A DNA stretch of 64,000 nucleotides from NCBI RefSeq assembly GCF_019931755.1, contig NZ_CP082918.1:290001-354000 (forward strand), read 5' to 3'. A program made the position numbers and the translations under genes. Of this stretch, positions 1 through 8,207 are shown in pieces (positions within the stretch are counted from its first letter, which is position 1; the number at the start of each line of letters is the position of its first letter). The DNA is from Sutcliffiella horikoshii. Lineage in GTDB: Bacteria; Bacillota; Bacilli; Bacillales; Bacillaceae_I. The notes below the pieces were generated by a model, which was not told the origin of the DNA, searched no databases, and saw nothing but the letters and a program-made list of their open reading frames with translations.

Positions 1-81
1 AAGAGGCTAATGGATTCGTTTCAGATAGATTCTTCTTCTGGGGAAGGAACGACAATCCATGCCGTAAAGTGGGTTCGCTAG
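1..81 (+). CDS. rsbT: RsbT, C-terminal end (partial)
   Basis: The first 26 codons visible end in a stop 15 bases before rsbU. The residues include the G-E-G-T-T-I box typical of the last strand of GHKL-type kinases. RsbT is the switch kinase that leaves the stressosome and activates the phosphatase RsbU. Only the tail is inside the window, so the name rests on this motif and on its position directly before rsbU-rsbV-rsbW-sigB-rsbX, which is the known Bacillus order. Confidence 0.8.
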   Translation, partial: KRLMDSFQIDSSSGEGTTIHAVKWVR

Positions 82-96
82 AAGGGGGGATAACCC

Positions 97-1104
97 ATGA
101 ATTACGATAAATTAGAATCAGAATATAAAGAAATACTCTCTGCCTACCTGAACCGCCAGTCGGAGGAAGCTCTGTATAAAGGGCAGGAATTCAGTCGCAG
201 AATACTTGGGGAAAAAGTTTCTCCAGAAGAAATTATCAGTGTGCATAAAGCGATGCTGCAAGATCTTTCTCCTGAGATACCGGATAATATTCTGCATTCT
301 TTGGATTTTCTACTTGAAGTGATGATAGGATATGGGATTGCCTATAGGGAGCACCAAAGTCTTCGCCACAGACAACAGGAGATTCAAACGGAGATTGAAA
401 TTGCAGCAAATGTCCAGCAGACGCTACTTGAGACGAAAATTCCTGAAACGGATTCAGTGGAGATCGGTGCGATAAGTGTTGCTGCTAAACATATGAGCGG
501 AGACTATTACCATTTTGTCCATAACGAAAAAGATTCGTTTAGTGTCGCTATTGCGGATGTCATCGGGAAAGGAATCCCGGCTGCAATGTGTATGAGCATG
601 ATCAAATATGCGATGGATAGTTTACCAGATACCAGGGTTGCTCCAAGCTATGTACTTGGCAATTTAAATAGAGTAGTGGAGCAGAATGTCGATGCGAGCA
701 TGTTCATCACGATGTTCTATGGTATGTATGACCTTCACAAACACCTCTTCTCATTCTCTTCTGCGGGGCATGAACCACCGTTGTATTTTGATGCGAAGAA
801 AAATGAATTCTATGAGCTCGATGCCAGAGGGCTTGTCCTTGGTATCGACAGACTTGCAACTTATCAACAGTATGAAAAGCAAATAGAAGTAGATGATATG
901 GTTATCCTTTTCTCTGATGGAGTGACAGAGTGCCGTACGGAGGAAGGATTTATCGAGGTTGATAAAATAATAGATTTAATTAGGTCATATATTCATTTAC
1001 CCCCTCAAGCTATTGTGGAGCTGGTGTACAGAGACCTTGAGAAAATCCAGGACTTTCAGCTCAGAGATGACTTTACCTTAATTATTTTAAAAAGAAAGGT
1101 TTAA
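97..1104 (+). CDS. rsbU: RsbU, PP2C-type phosphatase of the SigB cascade
   Basis: 335 aa, the usual RsbU length. The N-terminal ~85 residues match the RsbT-binding four-helix region, and from about residue 120 to the end there is a PPM/PP2C (SpoIIE-type) phosphatase domain with the metal-binding segments M-S-G-D-Y-Y, A-D-V-I-G-K-G and F-S-D-G-V-T-E. Known role: when bound by RsbT it dephosphorylates RsbV-P, freeing SigB. The ATG follows a GGGGGG ribosome site. It lies 15 bp after rsbT and belongs to the same operon. No key residue looks missing. Confidence 0.95.
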   Translation: MNYDKLESEYKEILSAYLNRQSEEALYKGQEFSRRILGEKVSPEEIISVHKAMLQDLSPEIPDNILHSLDFLLEVMIGYGIAYREHQSLRHRQQEIQTEIEIAANVQQTLLETKIPETDSVEIGAISVAAKHMSGDYYHFVHNEKDSFSVAIADVIGKGIPAAMCMSMIKYAMDSLPDTRVAPSYVLGNLNRVVEQNVDASMFITMFYGMYDLHKHLFSFSSAGHEPPLYFDAKKNEFYELDARGLVLGIDRLATYQQYEKQIEVDDMVILFSDGVTECRTEEGFIEVDKIIDLIRSYIHLPPQAIVELVYRDLEKIQDFQLRDDFTLIILKRKV

Positions 1105-1123
1105 ATGTTTGAGAAGCGGGTAT
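1099..1123 (+). promoter_or_regulatory. SigB-type promoter upstream of rsbV
   Basis: GTTTAA (1099-1104), 13 bases, then GGGTAT (1118-1123) matches the SigB consensus GTTTAA-N12-14-GGGTAT. It overlaps the rsbU stop codon and precedes rsbV by about 57 bases. B. subtilis has an autoregulatory SigB promoter at the same place, which amplifies rsbV-rsbW-sigB-rsbX after activation. Confidence 0.8.
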
Positions 1124-1180
1124 TTAGTATTGGGATGACCTAAAAATGGAATTCTAATTCATGTTTGAGGTGACGAAAGA

Positions 1181-1489
1181 ATGAATATGGACATTCAGAT
1201 AAAAGAAGATTTAAATCAGACGCTTGTCGTCCTAGAAGGGGAAATAGATGCCTATACCGCACCAAAGGTAAAGGAAAAGGTTGCCCCTCTATTAGAAGGC
1301 TTTACTGGAGAGCTAGTATTTGATTTATCTAGTGTTAATTATATGGACAGCACAGGCTTAGGGATGTTTGTAGGTTTCTTTAAAACCGTAAAGGCAAACA
1401 ACGGTGTCTTTCGTCTGGTAGGGTTATCGGATCGTTTAAAGAGATTGTTTGATATTACAGGTTTAGCGGGAATCATGGAAATAAAATAG
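1181..1489 (+). CDS. rsbV: RsbV, anti-anti-sigma factor
   Basis: 102 aa STAS-domain protein. The phosphorylation site D-S-T-G-L-G is at residues 56-61, with Ser57 as the residue RsbW phosphorylates. Unphosphorylated RsbV binds RsbW and releases SigB. The ATG is preceded by AGGTGA. It is the first gene behind the internal SigB promoter and is followed by rsbW after 48 bp. Length and motif are normal for the family. Confidence 0.95.
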   Translation: MNMDIQIKEDLNQTLVVLEGEIDAYTAPKVKEKVAPLLEGFTGELVFDLSSVNYMDSTGLGMFVGFFKTVKANNGVFRLVGLSDRLKRLFDITGLAGIMEIK

Positions 1490-1537
1490 GCTGCATGCAG
1501 CAGTTGCTAAATAAGTTCACTTAAAGGTGGGGGAACA

Positions 1538-2014
1538 ATGAACCGGGCTTATGACTATATAGAAATGTCTTTTCCGGCGAAAGCAGAGTATGTAGGAGTT
1601 ATCCGACTTACTTTGTCCGGAATTGCAAATCGTATGGGCTTTTCATACGATGAAATTGAAGATATCAAAATCGCATTAAGTGAAGCTTGTACCAATGCGG
1701 TCGAGCACGCTTATAAGCAAGATGAAAAAGGTAATATTCGAATCGGATTCGGTATTTACAAAGACCGACTCGAGTTAGTTGTAGCTGACAATGGACAAAG
1801 CTTTGATTTCGACAAAGTAAGGGAAGAATTAGGTCCATACACCGAGTCGCAACCAGTAGAAACTTTGCCAGAAGGAGGGTTAGGATTATTCTTAATCCAA
1901 ACGCTGATGGATGATGTGAAGGTGCACAGCAATCAAGGCGTTACTGTCTTCATGACAAAGTATGTACAAGGAGAGCAGGTGGAAAGGGATGCGGAATCAA
2001 TCTCCGTCCAGTAA
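1538..2014 (+). CDS. rsbW: RsbW, anti-sigma-B factor / serine kinase
   Basis: 158 aa GHKL kinase. The ATP-binding N-box reads E-A-C-T-N-A-V-E-H-A near residue 50, the G1 box V-A-D-N-G-Q near residue 85 and the G2 box G-G-L-G-L near residue 110. RsbW holds SigB inactive and phosphorylates RsbV. It has a strong AGGTGGGGG ribosome site and overlaps the start of sigB, so the two are likely translationally coupled, which keeps the factor and its inhibitor balanced. Confidence 0.95.
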   Translation: MNRAYDYIEMSFPAKAEYVGVIRLTLSGIANRMGFSYDEIEDIKIALSEACTNAVEHAYKQDEKGNIRIGFGIYKDRLELVVADNGQSFDFDKVREELGPYTESQPVETLPEGGLGLFLIQTLMDDVKVHSNQGVTVFMTKYVQGEQVERDAESISVQ

Positions 2015-2774
2015 GCTGGATGTTAATATGCTATTAGAGCGGTACCAACAAGATGGTTGTGAAGTATCGCAGTTGCAATTAGTAGAGCATTATACTGCAC
2101 TTGTTGAATCCATCGCTCGAAAATATTCAAGAGGCAAAGCCTTTCATGAAGACCTTTCCCAAGTAGGGATGATCGGATTGCTCGGTGCCATGAAGCGTTT
2201 CGATGCAAGTTTTGGCCGAAGTTTTGAAGCATTTGCCGTTCCGACGATTATCGGAGAAATTAAACGTTTCCTTCGCGATAAAACTTGGAGTGTCCATGTT
2301 CCGCGCAGGATCAAGGAAATTGGACCGAAGATAAAGTCAGCTGTCGAAGAACTGACAAATGAACTTCAACGTTCACCAAAAGTATTTGAAATCGCTGATT
2401 ACTTGGAAGTTACCGAAGAAGAAGTGTTGGAAGCGATGGAGATGAGCCAGAATTATCAAGCTCTATCCGTCGATAATGCCATAGAGGCTGATTCTGATGG
2501 AAGCACGGTAACCATTCTCGACATCGTAGGGAACCAGGATGCCGGGTTTGATCAGGTGGATCAGCAGCTTCTATTACAAAAGATTTTCCATGTGCTTTCA
2601 GAAAGAGAGAAACAGATTATCGAATGCACATTTTTCAAGAATATGAGTCAAAAAGAAACAGGGGAAAAGTTGGGTATTTCGCAGATGCATGTATCAAGAC
2701 TGCAACGCAAAGCGCTGACCAAGCTGAAACAAGCATTCATGGAAGATAATGCAAACACGGAGATTTTTTCATGA
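1989..2774 (+). CDS. sigB: RNA polymerase sigma factor SigB
   Basis: 261 aa from the ATG at 1989. I chose this start because AGGTGG sits 6 bases upstream; an in-frame ATG at 1962 has no ribosome site. Region 2 (F-H-E-D-L-S-Q-V-G-M-I-G-L-L-G) and the segment K-R-F-L-R-D-K-T-W-S-V-H-V-P-R-R-I are nearly those of B. subtilis SigB, and region 4 has the helix-turn-helix Q-K-E-T-G-E-K-L-G-I-S-Q-M-H-V-S-R. It directs the general stress regulon. Overlaps rsbW upstream and rsbX downstream (ATGA). Confidence 0.96.
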   Translation: MRNQSPSSKLDVNMLLERYQQDGCEVSQLQLVEHYTALVESIARKYSRGKAFHEDLSQVGMIGLLGAMKRFDASFGRSFEAFAVPTIIGEIKRFLRDKTWSVHVPRRIKEIGPKIKSAVEELTNELQRSPKVFEIADYLEVTEEEVLEAMEMSQNYQALSVDNAIEADSDGSTVTILDIVGNQDAGFDQVDQQLLLQKIFHVLSEREKQIIECTFFKNMSQKETGEKLGISQMHVSRLQRKALTKLKQAFMEDNANTEIFS

Positions 2775-3370
2775 TCGAACAGTTCAAACATGAAAAAGCG
2801 AACGTGAATGCCTACCAGAATGCGAAAAACGGAATGTATTTTTGTGGGGACAGCTACTACGTAAATACCACGGATGACTACTTTTTATGTGTAGTAGCAG
2901 ATGGTTTAGGTAGCGGAGAGTATGCACACGATGCTTCACAAGCAGTCATTTCCGCTGCCAAAGACCATGAAACTGAGGACGTTTCCGTTATCATGAAAGC
3001 TTGTAACGAAGCGATGAGAAATAAGCGTGGTGCAGCGGTTTCTGTGCTGAAAGTCAACTATGACCAGCGAGAAGTTGTGTACAGCTGTGTTGGGAATATT
3101 CGATTTTACCTATATCCTCCTACAGAAAAGCTTATCTACCCACTTCCGGTCAAAGGCTACCTATCTGGAAAACCCCAAACACTTAAAACTCATCGTTTTC
3201 CCTACAGTTCTAAAATGAAGTTCTTCATCTACTCAGATGGTTTAAATATCCCATCCGTAAAAAAATACATCAAAGACATCCCATCCGCCACGTCATTGCT
3301 GGAAATAGCCGCAATGTTCACAGGCAACGGCATGGACGATGTAACCATCATCTCAGGTGAAATCCACTAG
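2771..3370 (+). CDS. rsbX: RsbX, PP2C-type feedback phosphatase
   Basis: 199 aa, start codon overlapping the sigB stop. The PP2C motif V-V-A-D-G-L-G-S-G-E (about residues 42-51) and the C-terminal G-M-D-D-V-T-I-I mark a small PPM phosphatase. In B. subtilis RsbX dephosphorylates the stressosome proteins RsbS/RsbR and resets the cascade. It closes the operon. I see no clear terminator right after it; the next 280 bp hold an interspersed repeat and then tex. Confidence 0.93.
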   Translation: MIEQFKHEKANVNAYQNAKNGMYFCGDSYYVNTTDDYFLCVVADGLGSGEYAHDASQAVISAAKDHETEDVSVIMKACNEAMRNKRGAAVSVLKVNYDQREVVYSCVGNIRFYLYPPTEKLIYPLPVKGYLSGKPQTLKTHRFPYSSKMKFFIYSDGLNIPSVKKYIKDIPSATSLLEIAAMFTGNGMDDVTIISGEIH

Positions 3371-3413
3371 GGAGATCGTATTCTAACTTTTTGAAAATGA
3401 TTGTGGAAACCAA

Positions 3414-3540
3414 GTTGATCGCAGTGGAAGGCACGAAGACTCCTATGGGAGGAAGGGACAGGGAAGACCCCGCAGGGCGAATGCCCGAGGAGGCTTCCGG
3501 ACCGCCCATGGAAAGCGAAGTGCCTGGAACGGAGATCAAC
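3414..3540 (+). repeat. Interspersed GC-rich repeat, copy A
   Basis: About 127 bp that begins GTTGAT and ends GATCAAC, richer in GC than its surroundings. Similar copies lie at 5922-6047 (inverted), 6266-6390 and 26399-26524. Both ends carry an imperfect inverted repeat (GTTGATT...AGGCGC type), so the RNA would fold back. Short open frames across it are not credible genes. Confidence 0.8.
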
Positions 3541-3653
3541 AAGTTAATGCAACTTTCAAAGTCCAAGACTGACATTTCCATGTTAGTCTTTTTTCTTTGT
3601 CCGAATAATTTGCTAAAATAGAAGATGGGTTAATATGTTGGGAGGCTACAAAA

Positions 3654-5840
3654 TTGGAATGGAACGATAAAAACGAGCAATTGGTCAACCTATTAGTGAA
3701 AGACGTAGAAGTGACAAAAGGACAAGCCAAAAAAGTAATAGCACTTTTAGAAGAAGGCAACACCGTTCCTTTTATCGCCAGATACCGTAAAGAACAAACA
3801 GGTTCTCTGGACGAAGTGCAAATCAGAGCTGTCATGGAAAAATGGCAATACATACAAAACCTTGAAAATAGAAAAGAAGAAGTTACCCGCCTGATCGAGG
3901 AACAAGGGAAACTTACACCAGAACTGAAAGCTAGCATTTTAAAATCAACCAAACTACAACAGGTGGAAGATCTCTACCGTCCATACAAACAAAAACGACG
4001 CACAAAAGCGACAGTTGCAAAAGAAAAGGGATTGGAGCCTTATGCCGAGTGGCTGCTCACGTTCCCGTCCTCTCCTTCACTCGAAGAAAAAGCTGCTGAT
4101 TTTCTCTCTGAGGAAAAAGAAGTGGCAACCGTTGAAGAGGTGTTAGAAGGAGCAAAGGATATTCTTGCGGAAACCTTTTCGGATGAACCAACCTATCGCC
4201 AATATATCCGTGACGTTACTTATAAACAAGGCAAGGTCGTATCGGCCGTTAAGAAAGCGGAAAAAGACGAAAAAGAAGTCTTTGCTATGTATTACGAGTA
4301 TGAAGAAGCGATCTCAAGAATCCTTCCGCATAGAATCTTGGCAGTGAACCGTGGAGAAAAAGAAGAAGTCTTACGAATCTCCATTGCTGCTCCAACAGAA
4401 AGAATCGTGGAATACCTGAATCGCCAAGTGATTAAACGAGAATCTTCCATTGCTACACCTCTTATAAAAGAAGCGATTGAGGACGGCTATAAGAGATTGA
4501 TTGAGCCGGCGATTGAGCGTGAAATCAGAAAAGAGCTGACAGAAAAAGCGGAAGAACAAGCGATCCATATTTTCTCGGAGAACTTAAGGAACCTCTTGCT
4601 TCAACCACCTCTTAAAGGACGAGTGGTATTAGGGGTCGACCCTGCTTATCGAACAGGTTGCAAACTTGCGGTTGTCGACGAAACAGGCAAAGTTCTTCAC
4701 ATAAGTGTTATCTATCCGCATACATCTGGGGAGAAGAAACGAGAAGAGTCCATTAAAAAGCTATTGGACGTCCTATCCACATTCGAAATTGAGGTAGTGG
4801 CTATAGGAAATGGGACGGCATCAAGGGAGACGGAGCAACTACTTGCAGATGTCATCCAACAAAGCGGAAAGAGTATCTCTTACTTGATCGTCAATGAAGC
4901 TGGGGCGAGTGTGTATTCCGCATCTGACTTGGCAAGAGAAGAATTCCCGGATCTTCAAGTTGAAGAAAGAAGTGCTGTCTCCATTGCCCGCAGACTGCAA
5001 GACCCGTTGGCGGAGCTTGTGAAAATTGACCCAAAATCGGTTGGAGTCGGTCAGTACCAACATGACGTGGCACAAAAGCGCTTAGCGGAATCCTTGAATT
5101 TCGTTGTAGAAACCGTCGTAAACCAAGTCGGCGTGAACGTGAACACCGCGTCCTCTTCTTTATTGCAATATGTAGCAGGACTATCAAAGACCGTTGCTAC
5201 TAATATCGTGAAGAAGCGGGAAGAAGAAGGGAAGTTCGCTAGCAGGTCTGACCTGAAAGGCATTCCAAGGCTGGGGGCAAAAACCTATGAACAATGTATC
5301 GGCTTCTTAAGAATTATAGATGGAAAACAACCATTAGATAGAACGGGCATCCACCCGGAAACTTACGCGGATGTTAAGAAGTTATTGAAGCAACTTGGCA
5401 CGTCTGAAAAAGACATCGGAACGGAAAAGCTGCAGCAGGCTTTGAAAGATGTAGATGTTGCAAAGTTTGCCGAGGATTTAAACATCGGTCCTATTACACT
5501 ACAGGACATCATCGATTCTCTCATCAGACCGGAAAGAGACCCTCGTGATGATATGCCAACCCCACTCCTTAAGCAGGATGTATTAAAAATGGAAGATCTG
5601 CAAAAAGGAATGGAACTAGAAGGTACAGTCAGAAACGTTGTAGACTTCGGAGCGTTTGTTGATATCGGCGTGAAGCAGGACGGCCTTGTTCATATCTCTA
5701 AACTCAGCAATCGTTTTGTGAAACACCCGCTTGACGTTGTCTCTGTCGGGGATATTGTCACAGTCTGGGTTGACGGAGTGGAAGTAAACAAAGGGCGAGT
5801 ATCCCTAACGATGCTGCAACCGGAAAAGCAAGAAGTATAA
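3654..5840 (+). CDS. tex: Tex family RNA-binding protein (YdcI-type)
   Basis: 728 aa, typical Tex length. In order: an N-terminal helical region, a YqgF/RNase H-like domain around residues 320-450 (V-V-L-G-V-D-P-A-Y-R-T-G-C-K), helix-hairpin-helix motifs around 490-560 (A-S-R-S-D-L-K-G-I-P-R-L-G) and a C-terminal S1 RNA-binding domain around 645-720 (G-M-E-L-E-G-T-V-R-N-V-V-D-F-G-A-F-V-D-I). Tex proteins act in transcription or RNA metabolism. The start is TTG at 3654 (ttggaatgg) behind GGGAGG. In B. subtilis ydcI also lies between the sigB operon and cmpA/ydcK, matching the order here. Confidence 0.93.
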   Translation: MEWNDKNEQLVNLLVKDVEVTKGQAKKVIALLEEGNTVPFIARYRKEQTGSLDEVQIRAVMEKWQYIQNLENRKEEVTRLIEEQGKLTPELKASILKSTKLQQVEDLYRPYKQKRRTKATVAKEKGLEPYAEWLLTFPSSPSLEEKAADFLSEEKEVATVEEVLEGAKDILAETFSDEPTYRQYIRDVTYKQGKVVSAVKKAEKDEKEVFAMYYEYEEAISRILPHRILAVNRGEKEEVLRISIAAPTERIVEYLNRQVIKRESSIATPLIKEAIEDGYKRLIEPAIEREIRKELTEKAEEQAIHIFSENLRNLLLQPPLKGRVVLGVDPAYRTGCKLAVVDETGKVLHISVIYPHTSGEKKREESIKKLLDVLSTFEIEVVAIGNGTASRETEQLLADVIQQSGKSISYLIVNEAGASVYSASDLAREEFPDLQVEERSAVSIARRLQDPLAELVKIDPKSVGVGQYQHDVAQKRLAESLNFVVETVVNQVGVNVNTASSSLLQYVAGLSKTVATNIVKKREEEGKFASRSDLKGIPRLGAKTYEQCIGFLRIIDGKQPLDRTGIHPETYADVKKLLKQLGTSEKDIGTEKLQQALKDVDVAKFAEDLNIGPITLQDIIDSLIRPERDPRDDMPTPLLKQDVLKMEDLQKGMELEGTVRNVVDFGAFVDIGVKQDGLVHISKLSNRFVKHPLDVVSVGDIVTVWVDGVEVNKGRVSLTMLQPEKQEV

Positions 5841-5851
5841 GAAGATAAAAT

Positions 5852-5897
5852 AACCCCCCGAACTGCCAATAAAAAAAGGTTGTTCGGGGGTTTTCTT
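5852..5897 (+). terminator. Rho-independent terminator after tex
   Basis: AACCCCCCGAAC and GTTCGGGGGTT form a near-perfect stem around an A-rich loop, followed by TTTTCTTT. It starts 12 bases past the tex stop codon. Confidence 0.9.
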
Positions 5898-5921
5898 TAA
5901 ATATATGAACACATAAATACT

Positions 5922-6047
5922 GTTGATTTCCGTTCCAGGCGCTTCGCTTGCCTGCGGGCGGTCCGTGAGCCTCCTCGGCTTGCGCCTGTGGGGTCTCACC
6001 TGTCCCTTCCTCCCGCGGGCGTCTACGCGCCTTCCACTTCAATCAAC
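5922..6047 (-). repeat. Interspersed GC-rich repeat, copy B (inverted)
   Basis: Reverse complement of the same family as 3414-3540 and very close to the copy at 26399-26524. It fills the gap between the tex terminator and the 3' end of cmpA. Confidence 0.85.
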
Positions 6048-6062
6048 TAGGTTATTTCACTT

Positions 6063-6173
6063 TCAACTATTCTTTTTATGATAGAAAAACCAGCACTGAT
6101 TCAACATTTTTATCTGATATCGATCCTTCTCCAGGTATGCGCGTTGCATCTGCTTCCTAAACCAAGACGGCAT
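6063..6173 (-). CDS. cmpA: CmpA, cortex morphogenetic protein
   Basis: A 36-aa frame on the minus strand that reads M-P-S-W-F-R-K-Q-M-Q-R-A-Y at its start and N-Q-C-W-F-F-Y near its end. This matches my memory of B. subtilis CmpA (37 aa), an adaptor that targets misassembled SpoIVA for ClpXP degradation during spore coat/cortex assembly. The ATG follows GAAGGGGG at a good distance. The position between tex (ydcI) and sprT (ydcK) is the B. subtilis position. It supports a spore-forming host. Confidence 0.9.
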   Translation of the reverse strand: MPSWFRKQMQRAYLEKDRYQIKMLNQCWFFYHKKNS

Positions 6174-6265
6174 CTTTTCACTACCCCCTTCAACCAATTT
6201 ACTTGAAGGCTCATGAGGGGCTGTTTAGTTAAAGATTGTTTGAAGTCAAAAATAGTGAGAGTTAG

Positions 6266-6390
6266 AGTGGATTGGAGCGGAAGGAACTCGACTCCGGCGG
6301 GAGGTAGCGGTAGACTTGAGACCCCACAGCGCAGCGAAAAGGCTCAAGCACCGCCCCGCGGAAAGCGAGTGCCTGCAGCGGAAAGGAACG
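6266..6390 (+). repeat. Interspersed GC-rich repeat, copy C (diverged)
   Basis: A more diverged member of the same family: it keeps the 5' end GTGGATTGGAGCGGAAGG, the GAGACCCCACAG core and GCGGAAAGCGAG near the 3' end. It lies between cmpA and sprT; an open frame running through it into sprT is not part of the real protein. Confidence 0.75.
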
Positions 6391-6506
6391 GCAAAACTTC
6401 AATGAGAAAACAACAATCTTATAGAAAACAGCCAAACATAAATGACTTATTTTTTTCTATACTATGCAGTATAATGGGGAGGGTTCGAATGAAAGGTGGA
6501 GGACAA

Positions 6507-6980
6507 ATGGAAGACAAAGATCTACAAAAGTTAATAGAAGAAATCTCACTAAAGCATTTCAACAGACCTTTCCTTCACAAAGCCTCTTTCAATCATCGCC
6601 TGAAAACAACCGGGGGAAGATACCTCACTTCCACAAGCAACATCGAAATCAACAAAAAGTATTACGATGCACTCGGAATGGACGAGCTAGTAGGCATTAT
6701 CAAACACGAACTCTGTCACTACCACCTGCACATCCAGGGCAAAGGCTATAAACACCGAGACGCTGATTTTCGTATCTTACTAAAAAAAGTTGGGGCACCA
6801 AGATTTTGCACGCCGATCCATACACCAACAACCAAGCCGAAAACTTTTCGTGTATATGAATGTGTAGATTGTCACCTGCAATACAAAAGAGTAAGAAGAG
6901 TGAATACAAACAAGTATAGATGTGGAAAATGTAGAGGGAAGTTAAGAGAAGTGGAAAAGCATGTTGACACACAACTATAA
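6507..6980 (+). CDS. sprT: SprT-like metalloprotease (YdcK-type)
   Basis: 157 aa from the ATG at 6507, chosen because GGTGGAGG lies 5 bases upstream and the family starts here; the frame is open further upstream only through repeat DNA. The SprT domain has the zinc motif H-E-L-C-H (about residues 61-65) in [12 protein letters not shown], and a C-terminal zinc ribbon with C-V-D-C and C-G-K-C pairs. SprT-like proteins are predicted zinc proteases; the substrate is unknown. A -10-like TATAAT lies at about 6470 within a small inverted repeat. Confidence 0.9.
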   Translation: MEDKDLQKLIEEISLKHFNRPFLHKASFNHRLKTTGGRYLTSTSNIEINKKYYDALGMDELVGIIKHELCHYHLHIQGKGYKHRDADFRILLKKVGAPRFCTPIHTPTTKPKTFRVYECVDCHLQYKRVRRVNTNKYRCGKCRGKLREVEKHVDTQL

Positions 6981-7064
6981 AATATGATAATTTATTCTAG
7001 TCGCTGTTTTAAAAAACGGCTGGATGACAATTATGATAATATATCATTTTTGTTCCAAAAAAAC

Positions 7065-7093
7065 TTGACTTTTAAGTACAAGCTTATTAAAAT
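7065..7093 (+). promoter_or_regulatory. SigA promoter of the tRNA array
   Basis: TTGACT (7065-7070), 17 bases, TAAAAT (7088-7093), placed about 48 bases before tRNA-Asn, the first gene of the array. Confidence 0.65.
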
Positions 7094-7140
7094 AAAAGCA
7101 GTCGGTTGCGACGAAAGAATTTAATTATTACCGTTTTTAT

Positions 7141-7215
7141 TCCACCATAGCTCAGCGGTAGAGCATTCGGCTGTTAACCGAAGGGTCGTAGGTTCGAATC
7201 CTACTGGTGGAGCCA
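7141..7215 (+). tRNA. tRNA-Asn (GTT)
   Basis: Cloverleaf with acceptor TCCACCA/TGGTGGA, anticodon GTT in CTGTTAA, T-arm GGTTCGAATCC and encoded CCA. Confidence 0.95.
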
Positions 7216-7218
7216 AAT

Positions 7219-7309
7219 GGAGAAGTACTCAAGTGGCTGAAGAGGCGCCCCTGCTAAGGGTGTAGGTCGTGTAAGCGGCGCGAGGGTTCAAATCCCTCCT
7301 TCTCCGCCA
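7219..7309 (+). tRNA. tRNA-Ser (GCT)
   Basis: Class II tRNA with a long variable arm (GTGTAAGCGGCGC), anticodon GCT, acceptor GGAGAAG/CTTCTCC and encoded CCA. Confidence 0.95.
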
Positions 7310-7317
7310 TCTATTAA

Positions 7318-7389
7318 GGCCCGTTGGTCAAGCGGTTAAGACACCGCCCTTTCACGGCGGTAACACGGGTTCGAATCCCGTACGGGTCA
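7318..7389 (+). tRNA. tRNA-Glu (TTC)
   Basis: Acceptor GGCCCGT/ACGGGTC, anticodon TTC in CTTTCAC, T-arm GGTTCGAATCC. The CCA end is not encoded. Confidence 0.95.
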
Positions 7390-7439
7390 CTACAAAGTGG
7401 GATGCAAAACATTCTTGTTTTGCTTCCCATTTCTATCCT

Positions 7440-7515
7440 GGAGGATTAGCTCAGCTGGGAGAGCACCTGCCTTACAAGCAGGGGGTCGGCGGTTCGATCC
7501 CGTCATCCTCCACCA
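7440..7515 (+). tRNA. tRNA-Val (TAC)
   Basis: Acceptor GGAGGAT/ATCCTCC, anticodon TAC in CTTACAA, T-arm GGTTCGATCC and encoded CCA. Confidence 0.95.
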
Positions 7516-7560
7516 GAGGGACTTATTATTAACTCCTTTTATTTAAATCATCATCTTCGA

Positions 7561-7635
7561 TGGGCTATAGCCAAGCGGTAAGGCATCGCACTTTGACTGC
7601 GACATGCGTTGGTTCGAATCCAGCTAGCCCAGCCA
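7561..7635 (+). tRNA. tRNA-Gln (TTG)
   Basis: Acceptor TGGGCTA/TAGCCCA, anticodon TTG in CTTTGAC, T-arm GGTTCGAATCC and encoded CCA. Confidence 0.95.
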
Positions 7636-7651
7636 ACTTTATAAAATGTAT

Positions 7652-7735
7652 GCGGGTGTGGCGGAATTGGCAGACGCGCTAGACTTAGGATCTAGTGTCT
7701 TTGACGTGGGGGTTCGAGTCCCTTCACCCGCACCA
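7652..7735 (+). tRNA. tRNA-Leu (TAG)
   Basis: Class II tRNA: acceptor GCGGGTG/CACCCGC, anticodon TAG in CTTAGGA, long variable arm (TGTCTTTGACGT) and encoded CCA. Confidence 0.95.
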
Positions 7736-7761
7736 TACATTTACACTAGCCATTCATTTTC

Positions 7762-7847
<86 letters not shown>

Positions 7848-7878
7848 AAAACACTGAAAAAATAATTCCGAAAAAGTG

Positions 7879-7907
7879 TTGACACGAAATGCTGGATTTG
7901 ATATTAT
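7879..7907 (+). promoter_or_regulatory. Strong rrn-type promoter inside the tRNA array
   Basis: TTGACA (7879-7884), 17 bases, TATTAT (7902-7907): a consensus -35 and a near-consensus -10. It lies between tRNA-Leu(GAG) and tRNA-Arg, so tRNA-Arg, tRNA-Pro, tRNA-Gly and the rRNA genes are probably transcribed from here. Confidence 0.8.
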
Positions 7908-7954
7908 AGTTAAGTCGCCTCTGAGAGGGACATCAAATAAACAACTTATATGAA

Positions 7955-8031
7955 GCGCCCGTAGCTCAATTGGATAGAGCGTTTGACTACGGATCAAAAG
8001 GTTAGGGGTTCGAGTCCTCTCGGGCGCGCCA
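7955..8031 (+). tRNA. tRNA-Arg (ACG)
   Basis: Acceptor GCGCCCG/CGGGCGC, anticodon ACG in CTACGGA, T-arm GGTTCGAGTCC and encoded CCA. Confidence 0.95.
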
Positions 8032-8048
8032 TTACTTTTTAAAGTAAA

Positions 8049-8122
8049 CGGGGAGTAGCTCAGCTTGGTAGAGCACTTGGTTTGGGACCAAGGGGTCGCA
8101 GGTTCAAATCCTGTCTTCCCGA
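8049..8122 (+). tRNA. tRNA-Pro (TGG)
   Basis: Acceptor CGGGGAG/CTTCCCG (one G-U pair), anticodon TGG in TTTGGGA, T-arm GGTTCAAATCC. CCA is not encoded. Confidence 0.94.
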
Positions 8123-8133
8123 TATTGAATATT

Positions 8134-8207
8134 GCGGGTGTAGTTTAATGGTAAAACCTCAGCCTTCCAAGCTGATGTCGTGGGTTCGATTCCCATCACC
8201 CGCTCCA
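8134..8207 (+). tRNA. tRNA-Gly (TCC)
   Basis: Acceptor GCGGGTG/CACCCGC, anticodon TCC in CTTCCAA, T-arm GGTTCGATTCC and encoded CCA. Last tRNA before the 16S gene. Confidence 0.95.

Noticed and set aside
3391..3621. 76-codon frame between rsbX and tex
   Set aside because: It is read through the GC-rich interspersed repeat and has no ribosome site.
6213..6506. N-terminal extension of the sprT frame to 6213
   Set aside because: It runs through interspersed repeat DNA; the ATG at 6507 has the ribosome site and gives the normal family length.
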